NCBI RefSeq assembly: GCF_900129375.1
Contig: NZ_FQVN01000008.1
Location: forward strand, 1-64,000
Origin: Streptoalloteichus hindustanus
GTDB lineage: Bacteria > Actinomycetota > Actinomycetes > Mycobacteriales > Pseudonocardiaceae
Direction: 5' to 3'
Length of the DNA stretch: 64,000 bases
Position numbers and translations under genes: made by a program. Positions 1-6,209 of the stretch are shown here, piece by piece (positions within the stretch are counted from its first letter, which is position 1; every line of letters starts with the position of its first letter). The notes below the pieces were generated by a model that was not told where the DNA came from, made no database searches, and saw nothing but the letters and a program-made list of their open reading frames with translations.

Positions 1-70
1 TCGGCGGCGTGATGGGCGTCAGACGGCCTGACGACGGCCTGAGGAGATCAACAAGATGCAAACGGCCTGG

Positions 71-766
71 TCAGGGGTAGAGCGTGAACCAGATCGCGAT
101 GTAGTGGCAGATCGCCGCGATGACCGTGGCCGCGTGGAAGAACTCGTGGTAGCCGAAGACCCGCGGCCACGGGTTCGGCCACCCGGTGGCGTAGAAGACC
201 GCGCCGACCGTGTAGAGCACGCCGCCCGCCAACAGCAGCACCAAGCCTGCGACACCGGCGTGGTGCAGCAGGTCGGGCAGCACGAACACGGCCACCCAGC
301 CCAGCGCGATGTAGATGGGCACGCCGAGCCACCGCGGCGCGTGCGGCCAGGTCAGCTTGAGGACGACGCCGCCGAGGGCACCGCCCCACACCACGGCCAG
401 CACGATCGCGCCCGTGCCCGGCGGCATGGCCAGCAACGCGAACGGCGTGTAGGTGCCGGCGATGAACAGGAAGATCATCGAGTGGTCGAGGCGCTTCATC
501 CAGGTCCGCGCCACGACGCTCGCCCAGTTCTTGCGGTGGTAGAGCGCGCTCACCCCGAACAGCGCGGACACGGTGGCCGCGTACACCGCCGTGCCGGCGG
601 CCGCCTTGCCCGACACCGTGGACGCGGCCAACGCGACCAACGTCGCGCCGGTGGCGCCCGAGACGACGAACGACCAGAAGTGGATCCAGCCTCTGGCCCG
701 TGGCTTGAGGAACGGGACTGGCGCGCGTCCCTGCGGTGCGTGTGTCACGGGAGCGGTCACGAGCAC
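71..766 (-). CDS. trhA: Hemolysin III / TrhA family membrane protein (PAQR-like)
   Basis: This 231-residue protein is almost entirely hydrophobic and reads as seven membrane helices. It carries the family landmarks SALYH (residues 73-77), LDHSMIF (93-99) and a late HEFFH (207-211); in the PAQR/hemolysin III superfamily these His and Asp residues bind a metal and form an intramembrane hydrolase-like centre. The bacterial members are thought to act in membrane lipid homeostasis rather than as true hemolysins. The start is GTG and no clear ribosome binding site precedes it; a second GTG two codons in is equally possible. It lies beside a short-chain prenyl diphosphate synthase, the same pairing as Rv1085c/Rv1086 in mycobacteria (recalled, not checked). 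Confidence 0.9.
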   Translation of the reverse strand: MLVTAPVTHAPQGRAPVPFLKPRARGWIHFWSFVVSGATGATLVALAASTVSGKAAAGTAVYAATVSALFGVSALYHRKNWASVVARTWMKRLDHSMIFLFIAGTYTPFALLAMPPGTGAIVLAVVWGGALGGVVLKLTWPHAPRWLGVPIYIALGWVAVFVLPDLLHHAGVAGLVLLLAGGVLYTVGAVFYATGWPNPWPRVFGYHEFFHAATVIAAICHYIAIWFTLYP

Positions 767-909
767 GAGGTTACGTGAGCGTAGGTTCCGCCAGGCAAGA
801 GCGATGTTCCGCGGGACACCGTCGGTCTACGCGCAACACCCACGCGGGACGAATGCGGCTCAACGGATGGCCGCCCCCCAAACGCACACCCGGGGCGTCG
901 GCGGGCGGC

Positions 910-1341
910 TCAGCGGAGCAGCGCGTGCTCGACCTTCAGGCAGCGGTCCACGACCACGTCCAGGCCGCCCTCCGCCGCGATGCGGGCGCCTTCCTCGCTG
1001 ATCACCCCGAACTGGAGCCACAGCGCTCCGGCGCCCAGCGCCACCGCCTGCTCGGCGATCGTCGGGACGGCCTCGGGACGGCGGAACACGTCCACCACGT
1101 CCACCGGACCGGGCAGGGCGAGCAGGGTTGGGTAGGCGGGTCGGCCGAACAGCTCGTCCAGGTTCGGGTTGACGGCGACCACGTCCACACCCCGGTCGAG
1201 CAGGTACCGCGCGACCTGGTGGCTGGGCCGGTCAGGGCTGGCGCTCGCGCCGACCACGGCGACGGTGCGCATCCCCCGCACGACGCGTTCGATCACTTCC
1301 GGGTCCTGCCACGGTCGCGGTGGGTGCTCAGCGGGCTGCAC
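910..1341 (-). CDS. CoA-binding domain protein (YccU-like)
   Basis: A single Rossmann-type CoA_binding domain of about 143 residues: the nucleotide-binding loop VVGASASPDRPSHQV comes near residue 30, and the C-terminus has the family pattern DRCLKVEH. Proteins of this family resemble the CoA-binding half of succinyl-CoA synthetase, but their substrate is unknown. The frame stays open to 1410, but that would overlap the divergent prenyl synthase start at 1395, so I chose the internal GTG at 1341, which gives the usual family length. No good ribosome binding site is visible for either choice. Function beyond nucleotide or CoA binding cannot be read from the sequence. Confidence 0.75.
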   Translation of the reverse strand: MQPAEHPPRPWQDPEVIERVVRGMRTVAVVGASASPDRPSHQVARYLLDRGVDVVAVNPNLDELFGRPAYPTLLALPGPVDVVDVFRRPEAVPTIAEQAVALGAGALWLQFGVISEEGARIAAEGGLDVVVDRCLKVEHALLR

Positions 1342-1394
1342 AGGGCGAGTGTGCCCGACGAGCCCGGTTCGCGCGGGGCGTAGTCTGCCGAAAC

Positions 1395-2174
1395 GTGGGG
1401 CTGCGTGCACGTGTCAGTGACCTTCTGTACGGCTTCTACGAGTGGCGGCTGCGCCGGCAGCTCGAAGGAGCCCAGCGGCCCAGGCACGTCGGCGTCATCC
1501 TGGACGGCAACCGCCGGTGGGCGCGGGAGGCCGGCTTCAACGATGTCAGCCACGGTCACCGCGCGGGCGCCCAGCGGATCGCCGACCTGCTGGCCTGGTG
1601 CCGGGACGCGGGCGTCGAGGTGGTCACGCTGTGGCTGCTCGCCACCGACAACCTGAAGCGGCCGACGGAGGAGCTCGACCCGCTGCTGGAGATCATCGCC
1701 GACGTCGTCGACGAGATCAGCGAGCCCGGCACCCCGTGGCGGGTGCGGGTGGTCGGCGCCATGGACATGCTGCCCACCGAGACCGCGGCCCGGCTGTCGG
1801 CGGCCTCGCTGCGCACCGAGGGGCGCACCGGGATGCAGGTGAACGCGGCGGTCGGCTACGGCGGCCGCCAGGAGATCGCCGACGCCGTGCGCAAACTGCT
1901 GCTCCAGCACGCGGAGGCGGGCACCTCGATCGAGGAGCTGGCCGAGGTGCTGGACGTGGACCACATCGCGGAGCACCTCTACACCTCCGGGCAGCCCGAC
2001 CCGGACCTGGTGATCCGCACCTCCGGTGAGCAGCGGCTCAGCGGGTTCCTGCTCTGGCAGTCCGCGCACTCGGAGTTCTGGTTCTGCGAGGCGTACTGGC
2101 CGGCCTTCCGCCGCGTGGACTTCCTCCGCGCGTTGCGGGACTTCGCCGCCCGGCACCGCCGCTTCGGGGGCTGA
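1395..2174 (+). CDS. uppS: Short-chain cis-prenyl diphosphate synthase (UppS family)
   Basis: Member of the cis-prenyltransferase family, 259 residues from the GTG at 1395. The catalytic loop DGNRRWAR with its Asp is near residue 38, and the C-terminal signature RTSGEQRLSGFLLWQS binds the isopentenyl diphosphate. Overall it looks closest to mycobacterial Rv1086, which makes E,Z-farnesyl diphosphate as the primer for decaprenyl phosphate, a carrier for cell-wall arabinan and galactan; by that comparison it probably makes a short product, but chain length cannot be proven from motifs. The frame opens at 1320, but the GTG at 1395 gives the expected N-terminus (VGLRARVSDLLYGFYEW). No convincing ribosome binding site precedes it, so a leaderless transcript is possible. 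Confidence 0.9.
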   Translation: MGLRARVSDLLYGFYEWRLRRQLEGAQRPRHVGVILDGNRRWAREAGFNDVSHGHRAGAQRIADLLAWCRDAGVEVVTLWLLATDNLKRPTEELDPLLEIIADVVDEISEPGTPWRVRVVGAMDMLPTETAARLSAASLRTEGRTGMQVNAAVGYGGRQEIADAVRKLLLQHAEAGTSIEELAEVLDVDHIAEHLYTSGQPDPDLVIRTSGEQRLSGFLLWQSAHSEFWFCEAYWPAFRRVDFLRALRDFAARHRRFGG

Positions 2175-2350
2175 TCCGCCGCGCTGGGCGCGGGTGGGGC
2201 GTGCCTGTGGTCGTGGGCCTCATGGGCCGCCCACGGTAGTCGCGGGCTGGGCCCTGATCCGGGCACCGGCGACGCGCCGGATGTCGTGACTGGGCTGGGC
2301 GTCGGGCCGCCGGGAACGAGCGGGAACGACGAAGGCCGGAAGAACGAAGA

Positions 2351-2382
2351 CGGGGACGCCGAGCCGGTGCTCGGCGTCCCCG
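2351..2382 (-). terminator. Intrinsic terminator after the first chaplin-like gene
   Basis: Perfect 14-base stem (CGGGGACGCCGAGC and its complement) closed by the loop CGGT. On the minus strand it is followed by a T-rich stretch (TCTTCGTTCTTCC). It sits 38 bases past the stop of the minus-strand gene ending at 2420 and may also stop the converging uppS transcript. Confidence 0.8.
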
Positions 2383-2419
2383 CTCCGTGTGGGCTGGTCG
2401 ACCTGCTCGACCGACGGGC

Positions 2420-2908
2420 TCAGCCCTCCTTGTGGTGCTTGTGCTTCTTGTCGAAGTCGCCCTGCTTCTTGTCGAAGTCGCCCTGCTTCTTGTGGTGCCC
2501 ACCGTGGCCGTGTCCGCCGTGGCCGCCGTGCCCGTGCCCGTGCCCGTGTCCACCGTGCCCGTGGCCGCCGTGGCCGTGCCCGTGGTGGCCGTGGCCGTGA
2601 CCGTAGTGGTCGTGCTTGTGGAAGTCGTGCTGGGTGTCCTTGACGTGGATGTGGTCGCTCTCCTCCATGGTGGCGACGGAGGCCGAGCAGCTCTCCATGA
2701 ACATCGGCGAGAGGATGGGAGCCACGACGGCGATGATGCCGATGTTGTTCTCGCAGATCCCGATCGGGACCTGGATCTGGTTCTCGTCGACGAGGTTGAG
2801 CGACCCGTTCCAGTCGTTGTCCTCGGATCCGCTGGCCAGGGCGGGGCTGGCCAGCATGGCCATGGCGCCGGCGGCGGCGGCGACGACGCCCACGGTCTTC
2901 TTGAGCAT
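2420..2908 (-). CDS. Chaplin-like secreted protein with histidine-rich tail (paralogue 1)
   Basis: A 162-residue exported protein. A Sec signal peptide (MLKKTVGVV... ending ALA near residue 25) is followed by the core shared by all four paralogues: SEDNDWNG, then NQIQVPIGIC, then a hydrophobic run and PILSPMFMESC. The two cysteines and the N-x-Q-V-P-[IV]-x-x-C-x-N pattern recall the chaplin domain of aerial-hyphae surface amyloids, so the chaplin-like label is inference. After the core comes a tail of GHGHGGHGHG-type repeats and two QGDFDKK repeats, suggesting metal binding or a charge-dense surface. A strong ribosome binding site (AGAGGA) lies 8 bases before the ATG. It has its own promoter-like element and terminator, so it is probably monocistronic. 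Confidence 0.85.
   Translation of the reverse strand: MLKKTVGVVAAAAGAMAMLASPALASGSEDNDWNGSLNLVDENQIQVPIGICENNIGIIAVVAPILSPMFMESCSASVATMEESDHIHVKDTQHDFHKHDHYGHGHGHHGHGHGGHGHGGHGHGHGHGGHGGHGHGGHHKKQGDFDKKQGDFDKKHKHHKEG
2444..2485 (-). repeat. 21-base tandem repeat coding for KKQGDFD
   Basis: Two identical 21-base units (starting CTTCTTGTCGAAGTCG on the plus strand) encode the repeated KKQGDFD near the C-terminus of the histidine-rich paralogue. Being a whole number of codons, copy-number change would lengthen or shorten the tail without a frameshift. Confidence 0.8.
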
Positions 2909-3073
2909 TACGCGATCCTCTTTTCCCTTTTGCTGCGGGAACCTCTGGAAACACGGTGTACAACATGGGTGACGTGCGTCCAGGGTCTTCTGGAACAGGG
3001 GTCCCGCGAGTGCCTCCCGGAACCCTGCGGAAGTGCCGTGGTCGTTATGGTCGGGACCGTTCGGCAGTGGGGA

Positions 3074-3124
3074 CGTTACTCGTCATTGGCTGGGATGAGA
3101 AACTCGTCACCACTATTGGGTGAT
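3074..3124 (-). promoter_or_regulatory. Shared promoter element, copy P1
   Basis: Minus-strand order: box TCACCCAATAGTG, an AGTTTC block at box position 20-25, then TAACGT at position 46-51 (bases 3079-3074), which fits a TAnnnT -10 hexamer. The TAACGT ends 166 bases before the ATG of the gene at 2908. The same three-part layout occurs at P2-P5 with spacing constant to within two bases. Confidence 0.6.
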
Positions 3125-3274
3125 CATTTTGCGTCGGTTCGGTGCCTCGGGCTGGTCGATGACTCGTGAAGTCGGACGTCGGGTGGTGCCTGATGCCGTC
3201 GACAACCACGATGGCGATCACCCGGAAGAATGTTTCGCCGGGTTTCGGTGATATCTTTCCGAGAACAGGAAAGA

Positions 3275-3310
3275 GGCGGGAACGTCGAGTTGGCGCTCGA
3301 CGTTCCCGCC
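3275..3310 (-). terminator. Intrinsic terminator after chaplin-like paralogue 2
   Basis: Perfect 15-base stem (GGCGGGAACGTCGAG) with a six-base loop, followed on the minus strand by TCTTTCC. It begins 40 bases past the stop of the gene ending at 3350 and separates it from P1. Confidence 0.8.
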
Positions 3311-3349
3311 TGGTGTGGGCGGTCGGCCGGTTCGGTCGACGCGTCGTTC

Positions 3350-3661
3350 TTACCGGCTGTGGTGCTTGTGGTGGTTGACCCTGGTGTCCTTGACCTTGAT
3401 GTGGTCGCTCTCCTCCTCGGTGGCGACGGAGGCCGCGCAGCTCTCCATGAACATCGGCGAGAGGATCGGCACCACGACGGCGATGATGCCGATGTTGTTC
3501 TCGCAGACGCCGATGGGGACCTGGATCTGGTTCTCGTCGATGAGGTTGAGCGAGCCGTTCCAGTCGTTGTCCGAGCTGTCGCCACCGGCGAGGGCCGGGC
3601 TGGCCATCATGGCCATGGCGCCGGCGGCGGCGGCGACGACGCCCGCAGTCTTCTTGAGCAT
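3350..3661 (-). CDS. Chaplin-like secreted protein (paralogue 2)
   Basis: 103 residues from the ATG at 3661, which has AGAGGAAG 6 bases upstream; longer readings of this frame ignore that site. The signal peptide (MLKKTAGVV... ALA) is nearly identical to paralogue 1, and the core matches it closely: SSDNDWNG, NQIQVPIGVC, NNIGIIAVV, PILSPMFMESC. The extension after the core starts the same way (ESDHIKVKDT against ESDHIHVKDT) but stops at HHKHHSR, so this copy has only a stub of the His tail. The pair looks like a recent duplication followed by growth or loss of the tail. Probably exported and cell-surface associated; the chaplin analogy is inferred from pattern and not from a database hit. Confidence 0.85.
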   Translation of the reverse strand: MLKKTAGVVAAAAGAMAMMASPALAGGDSSDNDWNGSLNLIDENQIQVPIGVCENNIGIIAVVVPILSPMFMESCAASVATEEESDHIKVKDTRVNHHKHHSR

Positions 3662-3845
3662 TGTGCTTCCTCTTCCGTTTCTTCCCGCCCCGCCCGTAAT
3701 GCAGTCCGGCCATGGGGCCAGCGACGCCGCTGTGCGCGGCGTGCGTCCGGGGGCTGTCCTATGAGTGGGGATTCCGAGAGGACCCCCTCGGAACACCGCG
3801 ACGCCGTGGCCGTTTCCTGTGTTCGTCGATCTCACGGCGCGGGCG

Positions 3846-3896
3846 ACGTTACCGGTGCGCGGACTCGGTTCAAAAGTCCGTGACACTATTGTGCGA
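3846..3896 (-). promoter_or_regulatory. Shared promoter element, copy P2
   Basis: Minus-strand box TCGCACAATAGTG, CTTTTG at position 21-26, and TAACGT at position 46-51 (bases 3851-3846), at exactly the spacing seen in P1. It lies 185 bases before the ATG at 3661. This and P1 share the longer string GTAACGTC. Confidence 0.6.
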
Positions 3897-4083
3897 TACC
3901 TGGTCGTGTTGTCCTTCCGAAGGCTCGCGGGATTCGCCGCGCACCGCTCGCCGGTCCCGGGCGCGAAGGTGTTGGGAACGTCTTTTGTGGCGTGACGAAA
4001 TTGTCGAAGAAAGGCGAAAGCGGTCGGTGTCGACCGGGAAAGGCGCGACATCGACCGCTGGCGTTGGCGGAGGGGCGCTCAGT

Positions 4084-4323
4084 TCATGTGCTGGTCACGG
4101 CGTGGACGGGCCTCCGGAAGGGGGTGGTGCGGGTGCGCCGGGAGAGCGGAGGACCTGGAGTCACTCCGTGCGGCACGTCCGGGGACGGCAAGCTGGTCGG
4201 TGGGCGTGGGAGGGAGCGGGCGGCGCTCCGGCTGTCGTCGCCGTGGTCGGCGACGGCCTTCCTGTCGTCGACGCGGCCGACCGCAGTGGCGGCGATGTCC
4301 TCGCCGTTGGCCCTTCTGTGCAT
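4084..4323 (-). pseudogene. Probable relic of a fifth chaplin-like gene (or unrelated 79-residue ORF)
   Basis: Downstream of promoter copy P3 there is an ATG at 4323 with a strong ribosome binding site and a leader (plus-strand GCATTCCGCTCCC) almost identical to that of paralogue 3 (GCATTCCGCTCTCCC). The distance from the P3 -10 to the ATG, 153 bases, is within the range of the intact genes. The reading frame after it (MHRRANGEDIAATAVG...) has no signal peptide and none of the NDWNG/NQIQVPI core. Some bases resemble the signal-peptide region of paralogue 3 out of register. I read this as a gene whose promoter and leader survive but whose coding part has decayed or been replaced; a real, unrelated small protein cannot be excluded. 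Confidence 0.35.
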
Positions 4324-4475
4324 TCCGCTCCCTTCCGCCGAGGGCGCGGGGCCGTCGGCGAGGTCGCTCCGGTGGTCCGAAGGCGGACCGGCGGATGGGC
4401 GGACCGGTGGGGGCAGCCGACGCCGGCGCGGGTGTGGCCGCTGCCGGTGCGCGTCCGCCAGCTCGGGCGTGGAGG

Positions 4476-4527
4476 ACGCTACTGACCCGGCCCCGGAAAC
4501 CGGAAACCGCCTACCACCATTGTGTGA
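4476..4527 (-). promoter_or_regulatory. Shared promoter element, copy P3 (orphan)
   Basis: Minus-strand box TCACACAATGGTG, GGTTTC at position 20-25 and TAGCGT at 47-52 (bases 4481-4476). The box contains ATTGTGTGAT on the plus strand, the best copy of the core. No intact family member follows; the next start is the suspected relic at 4323. Confidence 0.55.
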
Positions 4528-4559
4528 TCACGAAAGTTTCCCGCTGGCGACGCAACGGC

Positions 4560-4590
4560 GGGGCGTCGGAGTCGACGACTCCGACGCCCC
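4560..4590 (-). terminator. Intrinsic terminator after chaplin-like paralogue 3
   Basis: Perfect inverted repeat with 15-base arms (GGGGCGTCGGAGTCG) around a single A, 19 bases past the stop of the gene ending at 4609. The innermost bases must open to form the loop. Confidence 0.75.
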
Positions 4591-4608
4591 GCGTCGACGT
4601 GGCGCGGC

Positions 4609-4863
4609 TCAACCCTCCTGGGTCGCCACCGCGGTCGCGCAGCTCCCCATGAACTGCGGCGAGAGGATCGGCACCGCGACGCCGAGGATCGCGATGTTGT
4701 TCTGGGCGATGCAGATCGGGATTTGGATCTGGTTGGCGTTGAGGATGTTGATGGCGCCGTTCCAGTCGTTGTCCTCGCTGTCGCCACCGGCCACGGCGGG
4801 GCTGGCGATCATGGCCAACGCGCCGGCGGTGGCGGCGACGACGCCGACAGTCTTCCTGAGCAT
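4609..4863 (-). CDS. Chaplin-like secreted protein (paralogue 3, minimal form)
   Basis: 84 residues from the ATG at 4863, with GAGGGAGAG just upstream. The signal peptide (MLRKTVGVV... AVA) is followed directly by the core and nothing else: SEDNDWNG, NQIQIPICIA, NNIAILGV, PILSPQFMGSC, ending ATQEG. This is the smallest intact member and defines the core. The first cysteine is displaced by two residues relative to paralogues 1 and 2 (PICIAQNN against PIGICENN), and the usual Cys position is Ala; if the cysteines pair, the loop geometry differs. It has no histidine-rich segment. It is preceded by promoter copy P4 and followed by its own terminator. Confidence 0.85.
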   Translation of the reverse strand: MLRKTVGVVAATAGALAMIASPAVAGGDSEDNDWNGAINILNANQIQIPICIAQNNIAILGVAVPILSPQFMGSCATAVATQEG

Positions 4864-5001
4864 TCCGCTCTCCCTCTGGCTGAACACTGAGCTGGGAACT
4901 CCGTGGACCCGCGCGAAGACGGATCCGATCTTGCCGGTTGACCCGAACCAGGGTCGCAAAAGACGCCGATGACTTTCGGGTCGGGGCCGTTCGGCGCGGC
5001 A

Positions 5002-5054
5002 AGATTAACCCAGGGGGTGAACGCGACACCAAACTCGCCTACACCATCGGGCGA
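5002..5054 (-). promoter_or_regulatory. Shared promoter element, copy P4
   Basis: The most diverged copy: minus-strand box TCGCCCGATGGTG, AGTTTG at position 20-25, and TAATCT at 48-53 (bases 5007-5002). It lies 139 bases before the ATG at 4863. Confidence 0.5.
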
Positions 5055-5220
5055 CATTGCACGCGGTTTGTCGCGTGCATTATGACCGGGTGCGCAAGAG
5101 CGCAGCTCGGATGGCGGGCGGTGTTGTGCGTGAGAGGGGAGCGCTGGTTCCGGAGACCGTCTGCTGTGGTATTGAGAAACGCTCCGCCTCGACTCGCGGA
5201 GCATTTGTCACCCGAAGGTG

Positions 5221-5253
5221 GCGAAGCGCCGGACATCGCGTCCGGCGCTTCGC
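5221..5253. terminator. Extra terminator-like hairpin without an assigned gene
   Basis: Perfect 14-base stem (GCGAAGCGCCGGAC) with loop ATCGC. It lies between P4 and the terminator of paralogue 4, and the 140 bases separating the two hairpins contain no supportable gene. It may be a second stop for paralogue 4 or a leftover from a lost gene. Confidence 0.6.
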
Positions 5254-5393
5254 TGGTCCTGTCCGCGTCGGCGGCGCTCCGGCCGGTGGAGCCGGGCCGG
5301 GAGCGGGGAGCGCGTCCTGACCGCTCTCCGCGTCGCGTCGCCGACGAGCCGAGGGCGCGGTGGGCCCCTGGCGGGGAGGAATTCCGGTGACGG

Positions 5394-5432
5394 CGCTGGT
5401 CCCGGGCCGCCGCGAACGGCCCGGGACCAGCG
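5394..5432 (-). terminator. Intrinsic terminator after chaplin-like paralogue 4
   Basis: Perfect 15-base stem (CGCTGGTCCCGGGCC) with a nine-base loop, beginning 7 bases past the stop of the gene ending at 5439. There is no strong T-tract. Confidence 0.7.
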
Positions 5433-5438
5433 TGTCGG

Positions 5439-5786
5439 TCAGAACTCCTGCTGCGCCGCCGCGGCCGCGCACGACTCCCCGGAGTTGCTGCCCAGGATCG
5501 GGAGAATCCCGCAGAGCCCGATCGGGACCTGGATCTGGTTGGCGTTCAGCACGTTGACCGAGCCGTTCCAGTCGTTGTCCTCGCTGAACGAGACGTTGTG
5601 CTCGTGGTACGAGGGCTTGTGGTGGTGGCCATGCCCCTTCTTCTTGTGCTTGTGACCGGCCTTGAACTGGCTTTGGCTGGCCTTGTCCTGGTTGTGGTCC
5701 TGGCCGCCACTCGCCCACGCGGGCCCGCCCACGATCAGCAGGGCCGCGGCAGTGGCGGCGAGGACGCCAGCAGTCTTCCTGAGCAC
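5439..5786 (-). CDS. Chaplin-like secreted protein with internal His/Lys-rich insert (paralogue 4)
   Basis: 115 residues from the GTG at 5786, which has AAGGAG 9 bases upstream. The signal peptide (MLRKTAGVLAAT... AWA) resembles the other paralogues. Here the basic, histidine-rich segment (HKHKKKGHGHHHK) lies before the core, not after it as in paralogue 1. The core is shortened: SEDNDWNG, NQIQVPIGLC, then GILPILGSNSGESC and a polar end AAAAQQEF; the hydrophobic stretch between the two cysteines is about half the usual length. The same building blocks are therefore arranged differently in this family. Own promoter element P5 and own terminator. Confidence 0.85.
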   Translation of the reverse strand: MLRKTAGVLAATAAALLIVGGPAWASGGQDHNQDKASQSQFKAGHKHKKKGHGHHHKPSYHEHNVSFSEDNDWNGSVNVLNANQIQVPIGLCGILPILGSNSGESCAAAAAQQEF

Positions 5787-5883
5787 TGTCGCACTCTCCT
5801 TACCTCGGACAAGGGATTTCGTCGAAACCCCTCTTCCCGGTCCGCCTCGTCCTGACGGGGTCGGGACCGCACTGGCATTCGTC

Positions 5884-5935
5884 ACGGTACTCACTCACCC
5901 CGCCATACGGAAATCGTGATCACGCCATTGTGTGA
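5884..5935 (-). promoter_or_regulatory. Shared promoter element, copy P5
   Basis: Minus-strand box TCACACAATGGCG, ATTTCC at position 22-27, and TACCGT at 47-52 (bases 5889-5884), 98 bases before the GTG at 5786. A second small palindrome, ATCAGTACTGAT, lies at 5947-5958 just upstream. Confidence 0.55.
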
Positions 5936-6102
5936 AAAGATCGTCGATCAGTACTGATGGTGATTTTGTGCTGACGAAAAAGGCATTTCCGGGTGTCCCA
6001 CGACGGGGGTTTGCCGTACGGTCCGTAGTGATCCACTCACCGGTGTGGGCGATGACGAATTCCCGGTCGGTCGAGCCCTCCGAACGAGTTACCGGACCCG
6101 TT

Positions 6103-6122
6103 CAGCACTACCGGTAGTGCTG
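6103..6122. promoter_or_regulatory. 20-base perfect palindrome, probable operator
   Basis: CAGCACTACCGGTAGTGCTG is its own reverse complement over all 20 bases. It lies 88 bases upstream of the DUF885 gene and 317 bases upstream of paralogue 4. Its size and symmetry suit a dimeric repressor of the TetR type, but no such regulator is encoded next to it. Confidence 0.5.
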
Positions 6123-6209
6123 TGTTAAAAGCGCGTCTGACTTAGCCGTCCGGGCGATCTCCGACGCGGCGGGCGGACCCGCTCGGACGGCCCCGTAGGC
6201 TGCTGTTTC

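Noticed and set aside
2286-2600. Plus-strand frame rich in Pro, Cys and Trp
   Set aside because: It is the antisense of the Gly-His repeats of the first chaplin-like gene, which has signal peptide, ribosome binding site, promoter element and terminator.
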